From: Nitzschia sp. pyKryTriq1
Lineage: Eukaryota > Bacillariophyta > Bacillariophyceae > Bacillariales > Bacillariaceae
Assembly: GCA_956465555.1 (NCBI GenBank)
Contig: OY101116.1
Location: 1,116,001 to 1,180,000 of the forward strand
Reading direction: 5' to 3'
Length of the DNA stretch: 64,000 bases
The notes under the pieces were generated by a model that was not told where the DNA came from, did no database searches, and was given only the letters and a program-made list of their open reading frames with translations. Below are positions 9,284-22,731 of this stretch, piece after piece. The position numbers and the translations under genes were made by a program. The stretch's first letter is position 1, and the number at the start of each line of letters is the position of its first letter.

Positions 9284-11084
9284 TTAATATTGGCCCTGCG
9301 AAATGACATCGTCAATTTTGAGAATCATCTTGACTACTTGAGCCGCCAGTTGTAGTTGCTGTTGCTTTCCAATCAGTGTTTCGAATACTCCAATTTCTTT
9401 CATATCCGTCGAGTGATAGTTGGTCGTTCCGTGCGTCTTTAGTTCGGCTTGGTCGACCGACATCAATCCCAGACCAATAGTAGGACAGTCCTCCTTGACT
9501 TGCCTTGATTTGATGGCAGCGACCTCCTCAATCGGTGAGAGACCTGCGTTTTCGGCCAAGGCCAATGGAATATCATCCAAGGCATCGGCAAAGGCGCGAA
9601 TGGCATACTGATCCACACCCACCACGGTATCGGCGTGTTTTCGGACCGCAATCGAGCACGAGATTTCGGCCGATCCACCGCCATAGACGACACGATTGTC
9701 GACTACGAGATTTCGGACCACGCACATGGCATCGTGAAGCGATCTCTTCGCTTCTTCGACAATCATTTTGTTTCCGCCTCGGACTAGCACAGTGACCGCC
9801 TTTTGATTGGCACAATCTTCCAATACAAGAATTCGTTCTTGACGTCGCGAACTGTTGGTTCCCAGCGAAATTTGACGGATCGAGGCGCACTTGCCTAGCT
9901 TGTCGGGAGTTAGTTCCTCTACTCGAGCCACAATGCGTCCACCGGTAGCAATCGCCACATGCTCAATTTCAACACCGCCGACCCATCGCACCGCCGGAAG
10001 TTCTTGTTGCAGCAAGAGATGGTTCGCCTCGTCGTCGAATCCCCACTGACAAATGACCAAGTTAGCACCACTATCTTTGATTTGTTGAATCATATTGACG
10101 AAATAGTCTTGTTCTTGCTTGTAGAGTTCTTCGTACGCTTCTACCGAAGAGATTTGCAGCTTGTGCTTGGTTTTGGGCTTTGGGGGCTCCAACGGGCAGG
10201 TCAAGATGCAGAGTTTGACATCGTTGATCTCTGTGGGCATTTGGGGGTGCGAGAACTCCTTGTCCAGTACGATTCCATTGACTAGCGCCGTATCTTCGAG
10301 AGAGCCTCCTGTCTTGCCTTCCATTCGGATCATATCAAAATTGACGTCGTTACGTTCTAGATCTGCCACATCAATGACGGCGTCGACCGCAATCTTTGCC
10401 ATCTTTTCCTTGAAGGGCTGCAAGATTTTGCTGTTGAGCGTCGTCTTGGCTGTTTCCATCAAGGGTTCTAGGTGATCTTTACTGAATTCCACACGGTCTG
10501 AAATCTTCTCCAAATGATCAATGGCAACTTGAGCAGCCGCTTCGAATCCCCGGGCAATACGAACAGGATGAATTCCCTTGTCAATAAGAATTTCTGCTTG
10601 CTCCAACAGCGAACCCGCCAGGACTACGACACCCGTGGTTCCGTCCCCAATTTCATCGTCTTGACTAGCCGACAATTCCACCATCAATTTGGCGACTTGA
10701 TGGTGAATTTCCATTTGCGTCATGATAGTGGCTCCGTCGTTGGTAATGGTGACATCTCCGTCAGGGCTCACTAGAAGTTTGTCCATGCCTTTGGGGCCCA
10801 AAGATGTACGCAGGATGTTGGAAATCGAACGGGCGGCCAGAATGTTCGATTTCGTTGCCTCCACGCCCTTGACGCGGTGCTTGGCCTGCTGCTCCTTTAG
10901 AATGATAAAGGGGCGGCCGTATTCATCTGTGGAAGAGGGAAAGGAAAGAAATTGAATTCCATTGCATTGTGAAGAATCAAGTGGTGAGTGATTGATGAGT
11001 TTGGATTCCCATACAAGTGCTTGGGAAGCGGTTGGTGCTGCCCCGTCGCCTGCTACTCCTGGACTTACCATAGACCATAGACAT
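9284..11084 (-). CDS. CCT5: T-complex protein 1 subunit epsilon (CCT5), two exons
   Basis: Subunit of the cytosolic group II chaperonin TRiC/CCT, which folds actin, tubulin and WD-repeat proteins. Two exons are inferred: 11069-11084 (16 nt) and 9284-10926, with a 142-bp intron beginning GTAAGT and ending CACAG. Joining them restores the expected N-terminus [18 protein letters not shown], the hallmark of CCT epsilon, where unspliced reading gives unrelated sequence. The body has [11 protein letters not shown], the ATPase motifs NDGATI and [12 protein letters not shown], and a GGGSAEI motif in the C-terminal equatorial part, ending [11 protein letters not shown]. Spliced length is about 552 residues, normal for the family. 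The short first exon is easy to miss in annotation. It lies tail-on to the hypothetical at 8481 and downstream of UTP20. Confidence 0.95.
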
Positions 11085-11646
11085 GTTGGAAACAAATTAG
11101 AATCACTCTATAGGTAGAGTGAGAAGATAGGCGATTCCTTTGGTAGACGGCAAACTTTTTGCAACGAACAATGGAGGATGGAGATACAGTACTGTACTCG
11201 TAGACGGACAGCTGCCGCCCATGGTCGGTCCTCAAACATGGTGAGAATACCGCCAATGCCATGATCGGTGGCCATCGATCGCTTTCGTCGTACAGCCTGG
11301 TACTTTTTCTACGTGAAAGGAAATTTTGGGGGTGAAAAGATTGGGATCGGACGACTAAGATTGGGGGCGCAAATGCGCGAATACCGGAAGACGGAAAGAC
11401 CGATCGAATTATTATCGTACTGTACACGTACGACTACTGTACCAGTACTTGCGCTCCTACTGTGTATTATTGCGATCTATTTTCTAACTCCATTCGTTTT
11501 GACTTCTAACCTCCACAGTACCAACAACTTTTTCTACTTAGCTACTGTAGCTAGAGAGAGAAGAAGACATGTTTTCTCAAATACTGTACGAGTAGAAGCT
11601 TGAAGTTATATTAATAATAATCGATTCTGCTTTTTTCTCTAGTAGA
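11085..11646. repeat. Intergenic between CCT5 and UTP20 with GTAC and CTAG tracts
   Basis: No gene seen. GTAC units at 11175-11200 and 11415-11452 lie on the CCT5 start side. A CTAG-type tract (GCTACTGTAGCTAGAGAGAG, about 11540-11565) lies about 80-110 bp past the UTP20 stop. Confidence 0.6.
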
Positions 11647-14600
11647 CTAACCAACATGATTTCGTCTTTTCTTTTGGGCTCCTCGATCTCGGCGACGGTC
11701 GTCCACGCGGCGCTTTAGACGTTGTCGTTCCTGTAGATGTTTCTTGGTTTTCTTTAGAGCAGCACCCATAGGATCTTGGACAGCCTCAGCCTTCGCTTGC
11801 ACTTTACGTTCGTCTTTCTTGTCGCGGGCTCGACTCTTCACAGCTGCGTACGCTTGAAGGAAGGCTTCAGGAGAGTCCTCGCAACCCTCTTCGATCAATT
11901 GCAGGACATCCTTTGCCAAGGAAGATTCGGTCATCACCGCAGTCTCTTGGTCAGTGACCTTGTGCAAGACGTTGGGGTTGTCCAATTCGTTACTGGCTTC
12001 CAAGTCGGATCGATGTAACGGTTCCAACATGAGCTCCATGTAAAGCTGTCGTTGTTTCGGATCGTCTTGGGCGGTCAAGACCACCTCCGGACAACGAGTA
12101 CAAAAGGCCGCAAAGCATTTATAGACAGCCATTCGACGTTGACGGCCTTTGGGCTTGGCAATCGAAGAAAGTCGACGCAACACCCATGCGGTGGGATCTC
12201 GGAGTCCAGCATGAGGACTGTCGGCAGTGAAGCACAAATCAGGTCGTTTCTTAACAAGTGGCAAGGCTAAAGTCAGCGTTTTGACGGCGTTTTCCGACAA
12301 GTCTTCGCTTTGTTCCTCTTCTTCCATATTCATTTGACTGCACAAGTTTCGAATGATGTCAAACAACATCCCTGGTGTCTCCTCCAATACTTTTCTTGCT
12401 GAATCATCCGAACTGGTAGAATTCAACAATTTCTGAACGAGGCGGGTGGAAGCCAGTCTGACCCACGGGTGAGGGTCGACGAGACGCTCCACGATGCAAT
12501 TCCATAGTTCCGTGTCTCCTCCCGACAGTAAGAGGGGCTGATCCTTTTCTTCCAGTTTGGCGAGTTTTTCTAGGCAAATGAGAGAAAAGTACGGACTTTC
12601 CCAGTCGGACGAGCTTGGCATCTTCAAGAGAGTGTGCAGACGGCCAATCCATTGGGTGGTGTGGTCGTTAGATTGCACAAAGTCGAGGCAGGAGTCGACA
12701 AAGATGCCGAAGACCTGTAGTGATGCCACTTGCATAGGTCCGTCTCCGCTGCACCAACGAACCGTGTAGTTATGAAAGGACCGAAGCACCTCGGTCGAGG
12801 AACGCTTCAAGAGTGTAGAGAGACAGTCGGAAACAGCTTCTCGACACTCCTTGGAATCGTCGTTCACTAGTTGTAGGACCTGTGGCAAAAACAGAAGTTG
12901 TGCATGACGCTCCAATAATGCATCGGGGAGCTTCTCCACGACGGCAGTGAGCATCTGAATGGCAGACAATCTTCCATCTTGGTATTCGTAACTGATGTTT
13001 GCAACTATCTGTTTCAAATGCTGCTCAAAACGATCGTCCCCCATTGGATAGTCCAGAAGATAACGGATGAAGATACCGGCGCTTTGCTGTAGACAAAAAC
13101 AGATTGTGAGATTGAGTGAAGGAGACAGCCCATTAAAGCCCAATATGCAGAGGCCCTACTTTCACGTACCTGGCGCAATGACGCTTTCTGACTGCGGACG
13201 TTAAGCTTCAGCATTGATTCCATGAGATCGTAGAACTCTGGGGATGTGAATTTCCTCGACAGGATCGCTTTGATCAAACTCAACGCAGGGTTGTGCTGAT
13301 CTGACTCGGTAATCGACATAATCAGGAAAGACAGCAGGACCCGCATTTGCTCTCCATTGAGTGGCATGGTCGTGTTTGCAGCCAGAGCTTCTTCGCCCTC
13401 GGCGCCACTTAATGTATGACGTGGAGTAGTCTGGTCGTCAGGAGCCCGGTCGCGGTTAATGAGGTATGTGAGTGTCCTGAAGCATGCTTGCGTCATGTCA
13501 TTATTCTGATTCAGCGAGGATCCACCAGACGAGAGGAATGTCAAGGCTTGTGTTCCCAGAGACTTTGAGCACTTCGATAGTGACGGTAGCTTGAAACGCA
13601 AAAACGACATCACGCACTTCATGGCGACTAGTGCCACATCGTTATCTTTGCAGTTGCAAATGCAAGCAGTGAGCATGGGGACGAAGGGATCCATCATCGC
13701 AACAAGTTTCTTTTCATCTTCACTCAGATTCAACTTCTTTAAGCACGAATGAAGCAAGTTGAGACCGAAGACCACAGCACTTATCGTGGCAGGGTCGTTC
13801 AAGTTTTGCGTATCCGCAGCATCAAGAGTCCCATGGCGCGCCGAGCCAGTCAGCTTTGGTGCACTTGCACCATCCTTGACCCTTCGTAATTCCTGGCGCT
13901 CCTTCAGCTGAGAGTCTTTAGCAGCCTTTGACGACTGTGCGTGCTTCAGCGTCGACGGTCGCCATTCCACTACTTTGCCAGATTTTGCTTCTACGGTTTT
14001 CTTTGTGGCGCTACGAGAGCCGCTGACTTGCAAAGACGATTCGTCTGCTTCGTCCTCTTCGTCGTCGAGGACGTCAGATATGGCCTGGGAACCAATAAAT
14101 GGCTGGATCGTCGCGTAGACAAATGGAAAGAGTTCTTCGGGTCGTACACTTCGATTGTTCGACAGGCCGATCACCACCCGAGCCAGGATTTCCTTGATTT
14201 TTCGAATAGTGGAGGCATTGATGTCTGACAGCCGCAGTCGTTCCAGCAACGGTGACACGACACAATGCACGGACGATTGCGATATTTTACCGTTGTTGGC
14301 GTCGGAGGGCTTGAATATTAGCATCCTGCACATAATTTCAATGGAGTGCACGCTTTTGGAACCCCCCGCCTCTTTCACGTATCGTACATTAGTATCTTGA
14401 GATGATCGTCTCTCGTTCGCCTCGCCAAATAGGTCCTCTTGTAGAATATCCATCAAAGCAGGAATACTATAATCGAAACCTGATGCATGCAGCCCCGGCG
14501 AAGCGGCACCTGGCTTTGGCGGTTCGTGAAGAGCTAGCAGCTCTTGGAGGATCGTGTGAATGGTAGCTGCTCGAACATGGAGCTTATAGCCTTCGTTCAA

Positions 14601-17600
14601 GGTGATGGTGAGCTCGCGCACCACGTCTGCCAGGTATTTGAGATCCATCCCTGTGACGATTTTTGCCATGGTGCTCCTGGCGAGGTCACGCGCATCTGAC
14701 TCTCTGCTGCGAAGTGCGTTGCACATGACAGCGAGAATGTGTGGGAGCTTCGATTCAAAAAACTCTTCAGGGAACTTTTGGAAGAGCTTCACAAGCGCCA
14801 AAACGATGGGAGGTCGAATGACTTTGGTTTTTTTGCCACTCTTGTCTGATTTTTCCTTTGTCAAGAATCCTTCCAACTTTGGAATAACTCTCCGCTCAAG
14901 TGCCCGCCACACTGCAGTCTTTTCATAATTCCCGTTGCCTTCAGACCCATCCGGCTGGTCCGTTAGGTCAAAATTGAAAGCGTCGATGACCGCGCACATT
15001 GTGCCGACCAAGTATCTTTCTTGCTCTGGATGTCTATCAAAACTCGACAGAATCGACCAAAGAGTGTTGTGGTATTTGTTCCATGGGAGGTGTCGAGCAA
15101 TGGCACCAACGGTCGCGATACCTTCCAGGGCGAATGGCTCTTCGGCCTTGGTTTTTGATTCATACGCAGGATGTAGTGCGAGCGGGAGCAAGACGCCGAC
15201 TAGGCTCTGCGAGGTGAAGCCGGCCGAATCTTCGGTATTTTCCCTGAGCGCCTTTCGTAACCTCTGAAAAGCCCTTCCCCTTCGGTGAATTTGGACATGC
15301 GTCACACCGATGAAAAAGTCCAAGTCGGGATTGTCCTCGTCGATGAGGGCACTCAAATCCCCGCATAAGTTGGGAGACTCGTGGCCTTGGAAAGACTTGG
15401 CAGTTTCGCGAATGATCAGAATGTAGAATCGTCTGATCAGAATGCTTCGTGCTTGAAGCCCTGACCTTGTAGGCGGTACGACTAGAGATTCGATCAGTTT
15501 GATCCAGTTTCCATTCACTCCAGATTTCTTTGAGGCCACGCAGACCAACGTTTTTAGGGCGCTGAAAGACGCTCTTGATAGGACGCCGTCTTCATTGTAG
15601 AGATAATGGAAACAAATACTGACAACCGGAGCAAGATTGAGCGGGGACTCTCCAGCCAGCACCTCCCATTGGCAACCATCATCGTCTTTACAAAGAGTGT
15701 TGAGCTCTGGAATGACCGTCTCGAAGTCAACTTCGTCGACGCGCTTCGAATTGACTGCACTCAGTTTAGCCACTTTCTCGGCAATGACAAAGAATTCAGG
15801 CTTCCGCCCCCCAATAACGGTTACAAGCCTCGCAACTTCATTCCGAACCGATATAGACTCGATTCCAGGCTTTCCCTTGCTTGGACCAAGGATATCCGAA
15901 AGAGTTCCATACACCATTGTAAGGGTGTTGGGCTGTACTCTCATCAGAGTGCTCCGCAATATCCCAAGGACATTGAGCTTGTCCTCGTCGGAGGTTCCGG
16001 AGTCAGATTCCAGAAATGGCAACAAAAGTTCACTGAGGTCTGCCAGGATAGGGCTACGGTCGCCTACCCCGGCCTGCTCGCTTTGCTCAAGTAATTCGCT
16101 GACACGGCAAAGGATACGAAGCTCTCGTCTCCAGGTAGCTTGACGAAGTTTGGGCTTGCTTCGTTTGAAAGGCATGGGCGTTGATGTCGTTTCGGGCTCA
16201 TTGTTGCTCTTGAAACGAGACGCAAATTGCTCCATGAGCAAAGGAACATAGGACCCAACGATTCCTCGACTTTTACTTTCGGGGTTCTCGACGGCCGCAT
16301 CGAGCAGATTCTCAATAATCGTAAGCACACTGGTCATAACCGCCGTGAAACTTGTGCTTGCAATGCATTGGATGACAGCGCTCACAGCAGGTTTGTGCAT
16401 GCAAAGGAGCTGCATCAACGAAGCGTCACCAGACAGAGTCTCCAGCATGTGTAGCAAAGCAGGAACTCGTTCGGATTTGACTACCATCTCTGGAAGAAGC
16501 ATCACTGAAGCTCCGATAGCATCCCAGAGTTGATCCCCGAACCTTTCAAATTCAACTACGCGAGAATACATTGTGAACATTTCTGACAATCTCTGGTAGC
16601 AAAGCGTCCTGATCGCACTGCGCCGAAGTCCGTCTCTTGACCCCTGAGCGTCACTCTTCAGGATCTCAGGGTCGGAATCGGTGACATCGTTCACTTTCGC
16701 GACTGCAGCAACTTCACAAAGTGCCAAGACTATCGAAGTAAGGTTTGGGACATACAATGTGATTCGATGCCCGAGCTGCGCAACAACAGCCTGGAGAAGG
16801 TGCAAGAAGCCTTCAATTACACCACTTGGTAGATTCACTTCTTTTGCATCAACGCGGTCGAGTGATGCCAGAATATTAAGCCTCTCACTTGCAGTGTAGT
16901 ATTCAACCTCTTTCAATTTTTTGTCTCGAGAAACAAAACTTCTTGTCATAAAATACACAAAAGAGAACAACTCATCGTCCTCTTGGCACACAGTCGAAAG
17001 GAACGACAGAATCGCGGCCCTCCTTGCAGCCGGAGAATCCTTTCCAGACCTGCTTTCTCGCACCGATAGTCTTCCAAAGAGAATCCGCGAAATCACGGGA
17101 ACAAGAAGTTTACGATGATCATCCAAGACCGCTCCACCCTCAATAGCTTCTTGGAAATTCAAAATTGCATTCCGAAGATTCCCCTTTTCCAGGATACCCA
17201 TCAGAAGCTCGCGATAGGGAACCAAATGCTTTGGTTTGAACTTGAGTAGGCACGTCAATGATCGCTGGACAACTTGGGTTTCCTGGTGTGTCAAAAATGA
17301 TCTAAAGATCTGCTCCAGAAGCTGGTGTTGTACAAGTTGCTGAGGCCCATCGACAGCCGCGAAGACTCGCAAAAACGACAGCAACCTTTTTTGCAAGTCA
17401 TGTGTGTGAAGCAATGAGCGATCAACACTAACAATGTCTCCTTTTAATTGCAATTCGCGCGCACTGGGATCATCCGAATGGTAGAAGAAGTATTGCTCTG
17501 ACAAGAACCCGAGGAAAGTGGGCACAATGACACGAGAGTGTTTTGCCACCAACTGATGGCATTTCTCTGCTACTTCCCAAACTGATTCCATGACCGTAGC

Positions 17601-20594
17601 CTCATCAGTTGTTAGATGCCGGTGCACTTCACCATCCTGGACTTCAGGAAGGTCACCGAAGAGCGAGATGAAACGTCCTTGTGACTCCTCCCATTGAATA
17701 CATGCTACGCGGTGATCATGGTACCCCAAAGCCTTAGTGTCCTCCGCTGCTGGATCGACGTCTCCGTCAGAGCCAGACGGAGGCTTCATAACACTGATGA
17801 GTTTCGCCTCGAGAGCTGGCCATGCAGCGTTCTCTTGCCCTTTTGCCAGGGCAACGAGCGCTCTACCCGCCACCGGCCAAAGCGGAGAAAACTTAATGTA
17901 AAACAAACCAAGCATATGGTGGGCAGCAGCCTCAGCGTAAACGACAGGAAGTCTACCAGATCGTCCAAGAACCTCCACCCTCGACACCAGCCCTAGAAGT
18001 GGTCGTTCTTGAGTCAGTTGGACCTTAGTGCGCTCGATTTCCAGTAAGATGCTGATCATCTCGCACCTCCCGGTGGGCCCTTGACGCTTTCCTGTATCTT
18101 CGTTCTCCGACCGATAGCTCGGTTCTTCGTCTAAGTCTCCTTCCATATCAAGATCAGCATGATCAGTCACAAAAATCTTCATTGGATACATCACCAGAAT
18201 CTCCAAAGTGTGAAGCCGAAGTGCGTGACTGGGGCTGCTCAGATTTGGCACCAGCATGTCAAAAGTCTCATCAACTTTGTCGCTCAAGAATACCACTTCG
18301 ACTTTCCCAAGAAGTGCAGCAAAAGCTGCAACGCCACGAACAGCCCAGAGAGAGGCAGGACACGAGAACAGCAACTTCGCAGCAGGTCCCATTAGTTGTC
18401 TGGTCGTTTTCTTAACGGCCGATGAACTCCCAGAACTGGCAAGATAGTCCGCCGCAAGGTGACTGAAACCCTCTAGACAGAGCGCTTTAATCAGTGCTAG
18501 ATCTTGAGGTTTCATAGCTGTCTTCACCTTGTCTGCGGTAATGAGAACTTCTGTATACCATGCAGAAGCTTTCTTAAAACTTTCTTTTTTTTGCTTCTCT
18601 TGGTCCCCATCACATGGCATCACCGCGACAAAACCAACACATCGAAGTGCAACCGCTAATCTTTCAACTACATCCTCGTCCCATGTCTTCTTGTCGAATT
18701 TCTGGAGGCACGTTTCCATCAATGCCTGTTGGACAGCACTGGAGACTTTGTATCCGGCGCTCGTACCGCCAAAGAATAGGCGTCCACTCGAAGGCGACTC
18801 ATATGATTCATCACCGTGCTGTTTTGTTGCAAGAGCAAAAACAGTCAAAAGCGCAGAGGGTTTGTCAAATTTCGCCACGCGTGCTGCAGCCGAAAGAGCA
18901 ATAGAACCAACTTTCTCGAGAGCTTGCTGACTGTCCAGGTAAGGAATCAAGTTTGTCGAAATGATCGCCGTCATGCTTCGAACCGCAACAGATTCTTCTT
19001 TACTCATTTGCTCGTCTTTAACAGTGACTTTGAAAACAATCGATAGCCAAAACCCCAAGCGCTTTTCGAGGCGTTCGTCGTCTTGAAGGGACAACCAAAT
19101 GGGACATAAGAGAGAGAGCGTTTCTTCGCGCACTTTGAGAGCCAAACTGGGAAAACACTCGTTGTTGAAGAGACAATCCAACGACTCGTAGAATTGAGCA
19201 ATCTGCTCAGAACTTTGAGACGACAGTGCCGCTCCATTGTTTGTAGCTGCAACCTTTGCGAACAGCCTCAATGTGTTCAATGCTTGTTCAAATCCCGATT
19301 TCTTCGTACTCTCGGGAGCAACCGATGACTTGAAAATTCCCGTAAGCGCACCAAGAAAAGATTGTGTGGTGGCTCCATCAACGTGCCGGCACAGCCGATA
19401 AAGAAATTCGGAAGCTATGGACAACAACAAATTATCTTCCTGATTCGTAACTGTTTCTTCGGGGCCAGAAGCCGACTTGGTACAGTAAGTCAAAACAAAC
19501 TGAAGCGTCGAAGTACCTTGGGAATGCAGCCGACCAGGGACACCACGAACAATCTGGAATATCAATAGTGAAATTCCATCAACGGCATCCTCTTGCGTTC
19601 GTTTCAGATGAGGAGTTACCGGTTGCCCTTTCGTACCAGCCACTAGAGCTTTCAAGACGCGTTTCAAGTGACGATGACGCTCGTTCTGACTCTTGATTTT
19701 ACGAATGAGAGGCGCAAAAGTCTCTGAAGCTAGACGGCGGACAAGTTCTCTTCTGGCAGCTAGAGTGGCGCCATAATACTTGCGCATGCTCTCCATGTCC
19801 CCCAAAATGTTATCAGCGTCGTAGCGAAAAATATAGGACATGCATCGAAAGGCCGCTTCTACCAAAGTAACATCGAGTGGAATGGGTTGCTTTCCTGAAT
19901 CAGGCGGAGGAGGTGGCGGGCTCAAAAGATCTTGGACGATTCTCTGTAGAATATCGTGCAAGAAAGGCTGGATTTCATGGCGAAGATCTCGTGCCAGGAC
20001 AGCCATCAGGTGCAGAATGTCAAGTGTTGCATGGTTCACTACATAACCTCGAGGAGCTGTAGAAGGGTCCTTTGCAGCTTCCAGATCCGAAGGACGTTCT
20101 GGAGAAGATTCTGGCGACAGCATGTGGGACAGCATCAAGTTGACAATCTTCTTCGCGTGGTGCAGAACTTCAGGGAGGGACCGCACGAGGGGCCACACCC
20201 GCCGATGAAACTTGCCAAAAATCTCGGACGCATTTCTATCAATAGTCTCATCCAGTTCGTCAGCCAACGAAGACGAAATCTCCAGTTCTTCAACCTCCTT
20301 GACCGCCTCAGTTTCTGCTGTGACTTCGTCGCGAATCTTTATGATTGCTGCTCTGCTCTTGTCATCTTCAAGTGCAAGGTGATGAGACCGCTGTCGCTTC
20401 CGAGCGTTAGCATCTCGATGAGGATTGTGAACCGCTTCCTCTCGTGTGGCCGCACTGGTTGCTCCGATTTTTCGTTTGTGGCTGCGGTAAACGTCGGCCG
20501 AGGCTCGTTTGGATCGTTCTTTCGCGGATGCGAATTTGATTCGCTTGTTTGATCGCTCGTCAGTGTTGATCGACTTTACATGATTGGACTCCAT
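11647..20594 (-). CDS. UTP20: UTP20 (DRIM), small-subunit processome HEAT-repeat protein, two exons
   Basis: Giant scaffold of the U3 snoRNP/SSU processome needed for 18S rRNA maturation in the nucleolus. Exons are 13170-20594 and 11647-13086, with an 83-bp intron (donor GTACGT, acceptor CTACAG). The splice joins ASLRQ to QSAGIFIRYLLDYPMGDDRFEQHL in phase 0. The product is about 2,954 residues, close to the 2,785 of human UTP20. The start is ATG 20594 (MESNHVKSINTDERSNKRIKFA), giving a basic, lysine/arginine-rich N-terminus with nuclear-localisation character. Long arrays of helical HEAT-like repeats follow throughout. The C-terminal 120 residues are again highly basic (KTKKHLQERQRLKRRVDDRRRDRG), typical of rRNA-binding tails. 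It is divergent from the START-domain gene across a GTAC-rich region. Confidence 0.92.
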
Positions 20595-21149
20595 GGTCGC
20601 TACCGACAACTGTGTTTATGATGCTGATATAGACTGTTTAGCTAGAAAGACGAAGACACCAAGAGACTATGATTTTGACCTGGAGCCTTGGCTCATCGTC
20701 GGATCAATCACAAGATGCATACAAGCAAGGTCGTTTTCGGCAGATTTTCGTTCGGATGGAATTTTGTTGGCTTTCGCGGGCCAACGTCTGTACGTCTTCC
20801 CCAGTCCGACAACGTCCGATGTCCGAAGACAGTTTTCAGTGTTCGACGAAAAATTGTGAGTCGTCGTAGTCGTTGGACCGAATGAAGAATGAAGCAAGCT
20901 AGCACGCGAAGTGCAAAGTTTTGAAATTGAAAATGTTGGTACTACAGTAGTATCCTCGAAATGCATTGTGGATCATAGTCTACTTGCAGCATATTCCATG
21001 TTCAAGAACCAAATACTCGGAGGTACAGTACTGCAGTAGTGCATAGGATGATCATACATCATGTACTCCACAAGATGGGAATGTTGAGACGACGATGATA
21101 CTGTAGCCATGTCATCCTGAATAATCCTGATGTAGCCACGAAGAATACT

Positions 21150-21216
21150 TGTACTGTACTGGTACTGTACCGGTACTGTACGAGTACTGTACTTGTACGA
21201 TTCCGGTACCGGTATG
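21150..21216. repeat. GTAC-rich tract
   Basis: Ten GTAC units in 67 bp, mostly in the form GTACTGTAC or GTACCGGTAC. This makes a nearly continuous degenerate palindrome between two divergent genes. Confidence 0.85.
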
Positions 21217-21341
21217 TAGGTGGCGGCAACATTGATTTCGCCGAAAGTTACAAGTACTACAGTACTACTAAGAACTAAGTACTGTAAAGTGGGTCCACGT
21301 GGTGGTGTTCGTTTTTTTTTGCGCGGGCGTTGGCGGCAGGA

Positions 21342-21349
21342 TGACGTCA
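21342..21349. promoter_or_regulatory. CRE-like palindrome TGACGTCA
   Basis: Perfect bZIP-type site about 325 bp upstream of the plastid START-domain gene. It is the second TGACGTCA in this window that lies upstream of a plastid-targeted gene. Confidence 0.35.
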
Positions 21350-21674
21350 AAAGATACCCGTCCATGCGTTTCGAACCGGCGCGGTACATTCGGGTACTTT
21401 TTTCATTTCACCGCGCGCACGAGTACATAGTGCGTGGCAGGTTGTTGAAATGAATCTTCGACCAACCACAAGCATTCCCAAAAAAAGAGTGTCGCATTCC
21501 CAACATCTCCAACAAGACAAAACAACACATCACAAAACAAGTTTATCCGAATCCGACAATCATAGATCTACCACAGAAGCTTTGCGAGATCGCTTTTATT
21601 ACTCACAAATACTCTTCCTTGAATTGTTTTCGGATAACCCAACATAATCAACCAATCCACACACATCTGACACG

Positions 21675-22731
21675 ATGAAGTTTTCTCTTTCCGCTCTTCT
21701 TTTTCTTGCCGTCGCCACAAATTCGGCCTCGGCGTTCAGCACTGCCCTCTTCCCCGAGGCAACGTCGGCAAGGCAGCAAACCTTTCCGACCAAGGACCAG
21801 GGTGAAGAGATTGAGTTGCCAAATTTTGACGAGTTGTTTGGGCGTATCCAACAAGTCTCGCCACTCTCGCGTTTGGTCCTCCAGGATAGACCGGAGGGCC
21901 CGGCGCGAGGCTTTGCCGCAATGGACAAATCTTGTAAGTAGTACCAATGTTCCCTCATGCTAGTTGACTATTCTCAAAATAGAAAACGTGTCTGACTAAC
22001 TTTTTAATCATACGATAGCATCCCCAGATCTCAAATGGAAACGGGTGGAAGCGAACCAACGGCGATTGGTCCACGAAATCGAGAAGATTGATAACTTCCA
22101 AGGATTAAGTGCACCGATTCTGCGATTTCGTTCGACAATCGAAGGTCCATGCGACGGCGAAGCATTTGCAAGTTTCATTATGGACTTGGAGAACCGAAAG
22201 AAATGGGATGCTCAGATTGACAACGTTTATGAAGCCTACACAATTGACGACATGGACATGGCCAATATGGCGATGGGTTTCAACTATGGTGACTGCTCGA
22301 AAATGGGTGTAGGACATTGTCTGACGAAGGCAAATCTTGGGATCGACGCCAGAGAACAACTGACAATTTGTGGAATTAATGACTTCGACGACGGCTCTTG
22401 CATTATTTGGGGGACTGAAATGGAAGACAGACACAACTATCTCTTGCCTCCGGGCCAACGGGTAACAAGAGCACGAAGCCATCTTTTCTCTACAACTTTG
22501 ACACCAACCAGCGCGGATTCGTTTGATGTGGAATACGTTGTTCAATTAGAAATTGGTGGCAGTATTCCAATTTGGATGACAACGCCCATCGTCATCGACA
22601 ATGTCAAGAAGATGTTTGACTGTGTCCAAAAGTTCTACAAGAACACGGATGGCGAGTTGGCGAAATTCATGGCGGAGAAAGCCAAGAGACAGGAGCTTAC
22701 TTCAGGCCCCAGCTTCCTCATGACACCGTAG
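21675..22731 (+). CDS. START-domain (lipid-binding) protein, plastid-targeted, two exons
   Basis: Predicted 323-residue START/SRPBCC-fold protein, probably binding or moving a lipid or pigment in the plastid. Exons are 21675-21933 and 22019-22731. The 85-bp intron starts GTAAGT, has a textbook branch site TCTGACTAAC and ends GATAG. The junction restores codon TCA in frame. The N-terminus MKFSLSALLFLAVATNSASAFSTALF is a signal peptide ending in ASAF, the classical diatom plastid-import motif. Exon 2 holds the START region (FRSTIEGPCDGEAFASFIMDLENRKKWD, then ARSHLFSTTLTPTSADSFDVEYVVQLEIGGSIPIWM, then the C-terminal amphipathic helix VKKMFDCVQKFYKN). The ligand is unknown. Confidence 0.85.

Larger units (their letters stand above)
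20595..21674. other. Divergent promoter region of UTP20 and START gene
   Basis: No gene seen. It holds GTAC units near 21025, a dense GTAC tract at 21150-21216, GTACTACAG/AGTACT variants near 21250-21285 and a TGACGTCA palindrome at 21342-21349. Confidence 0.6.

Noticed and set aside
16064-16330. Several overlapping open frames within UTP20
   Set aside because: All are shadows of the long UTP20 exon, which matches a known family over its full length.
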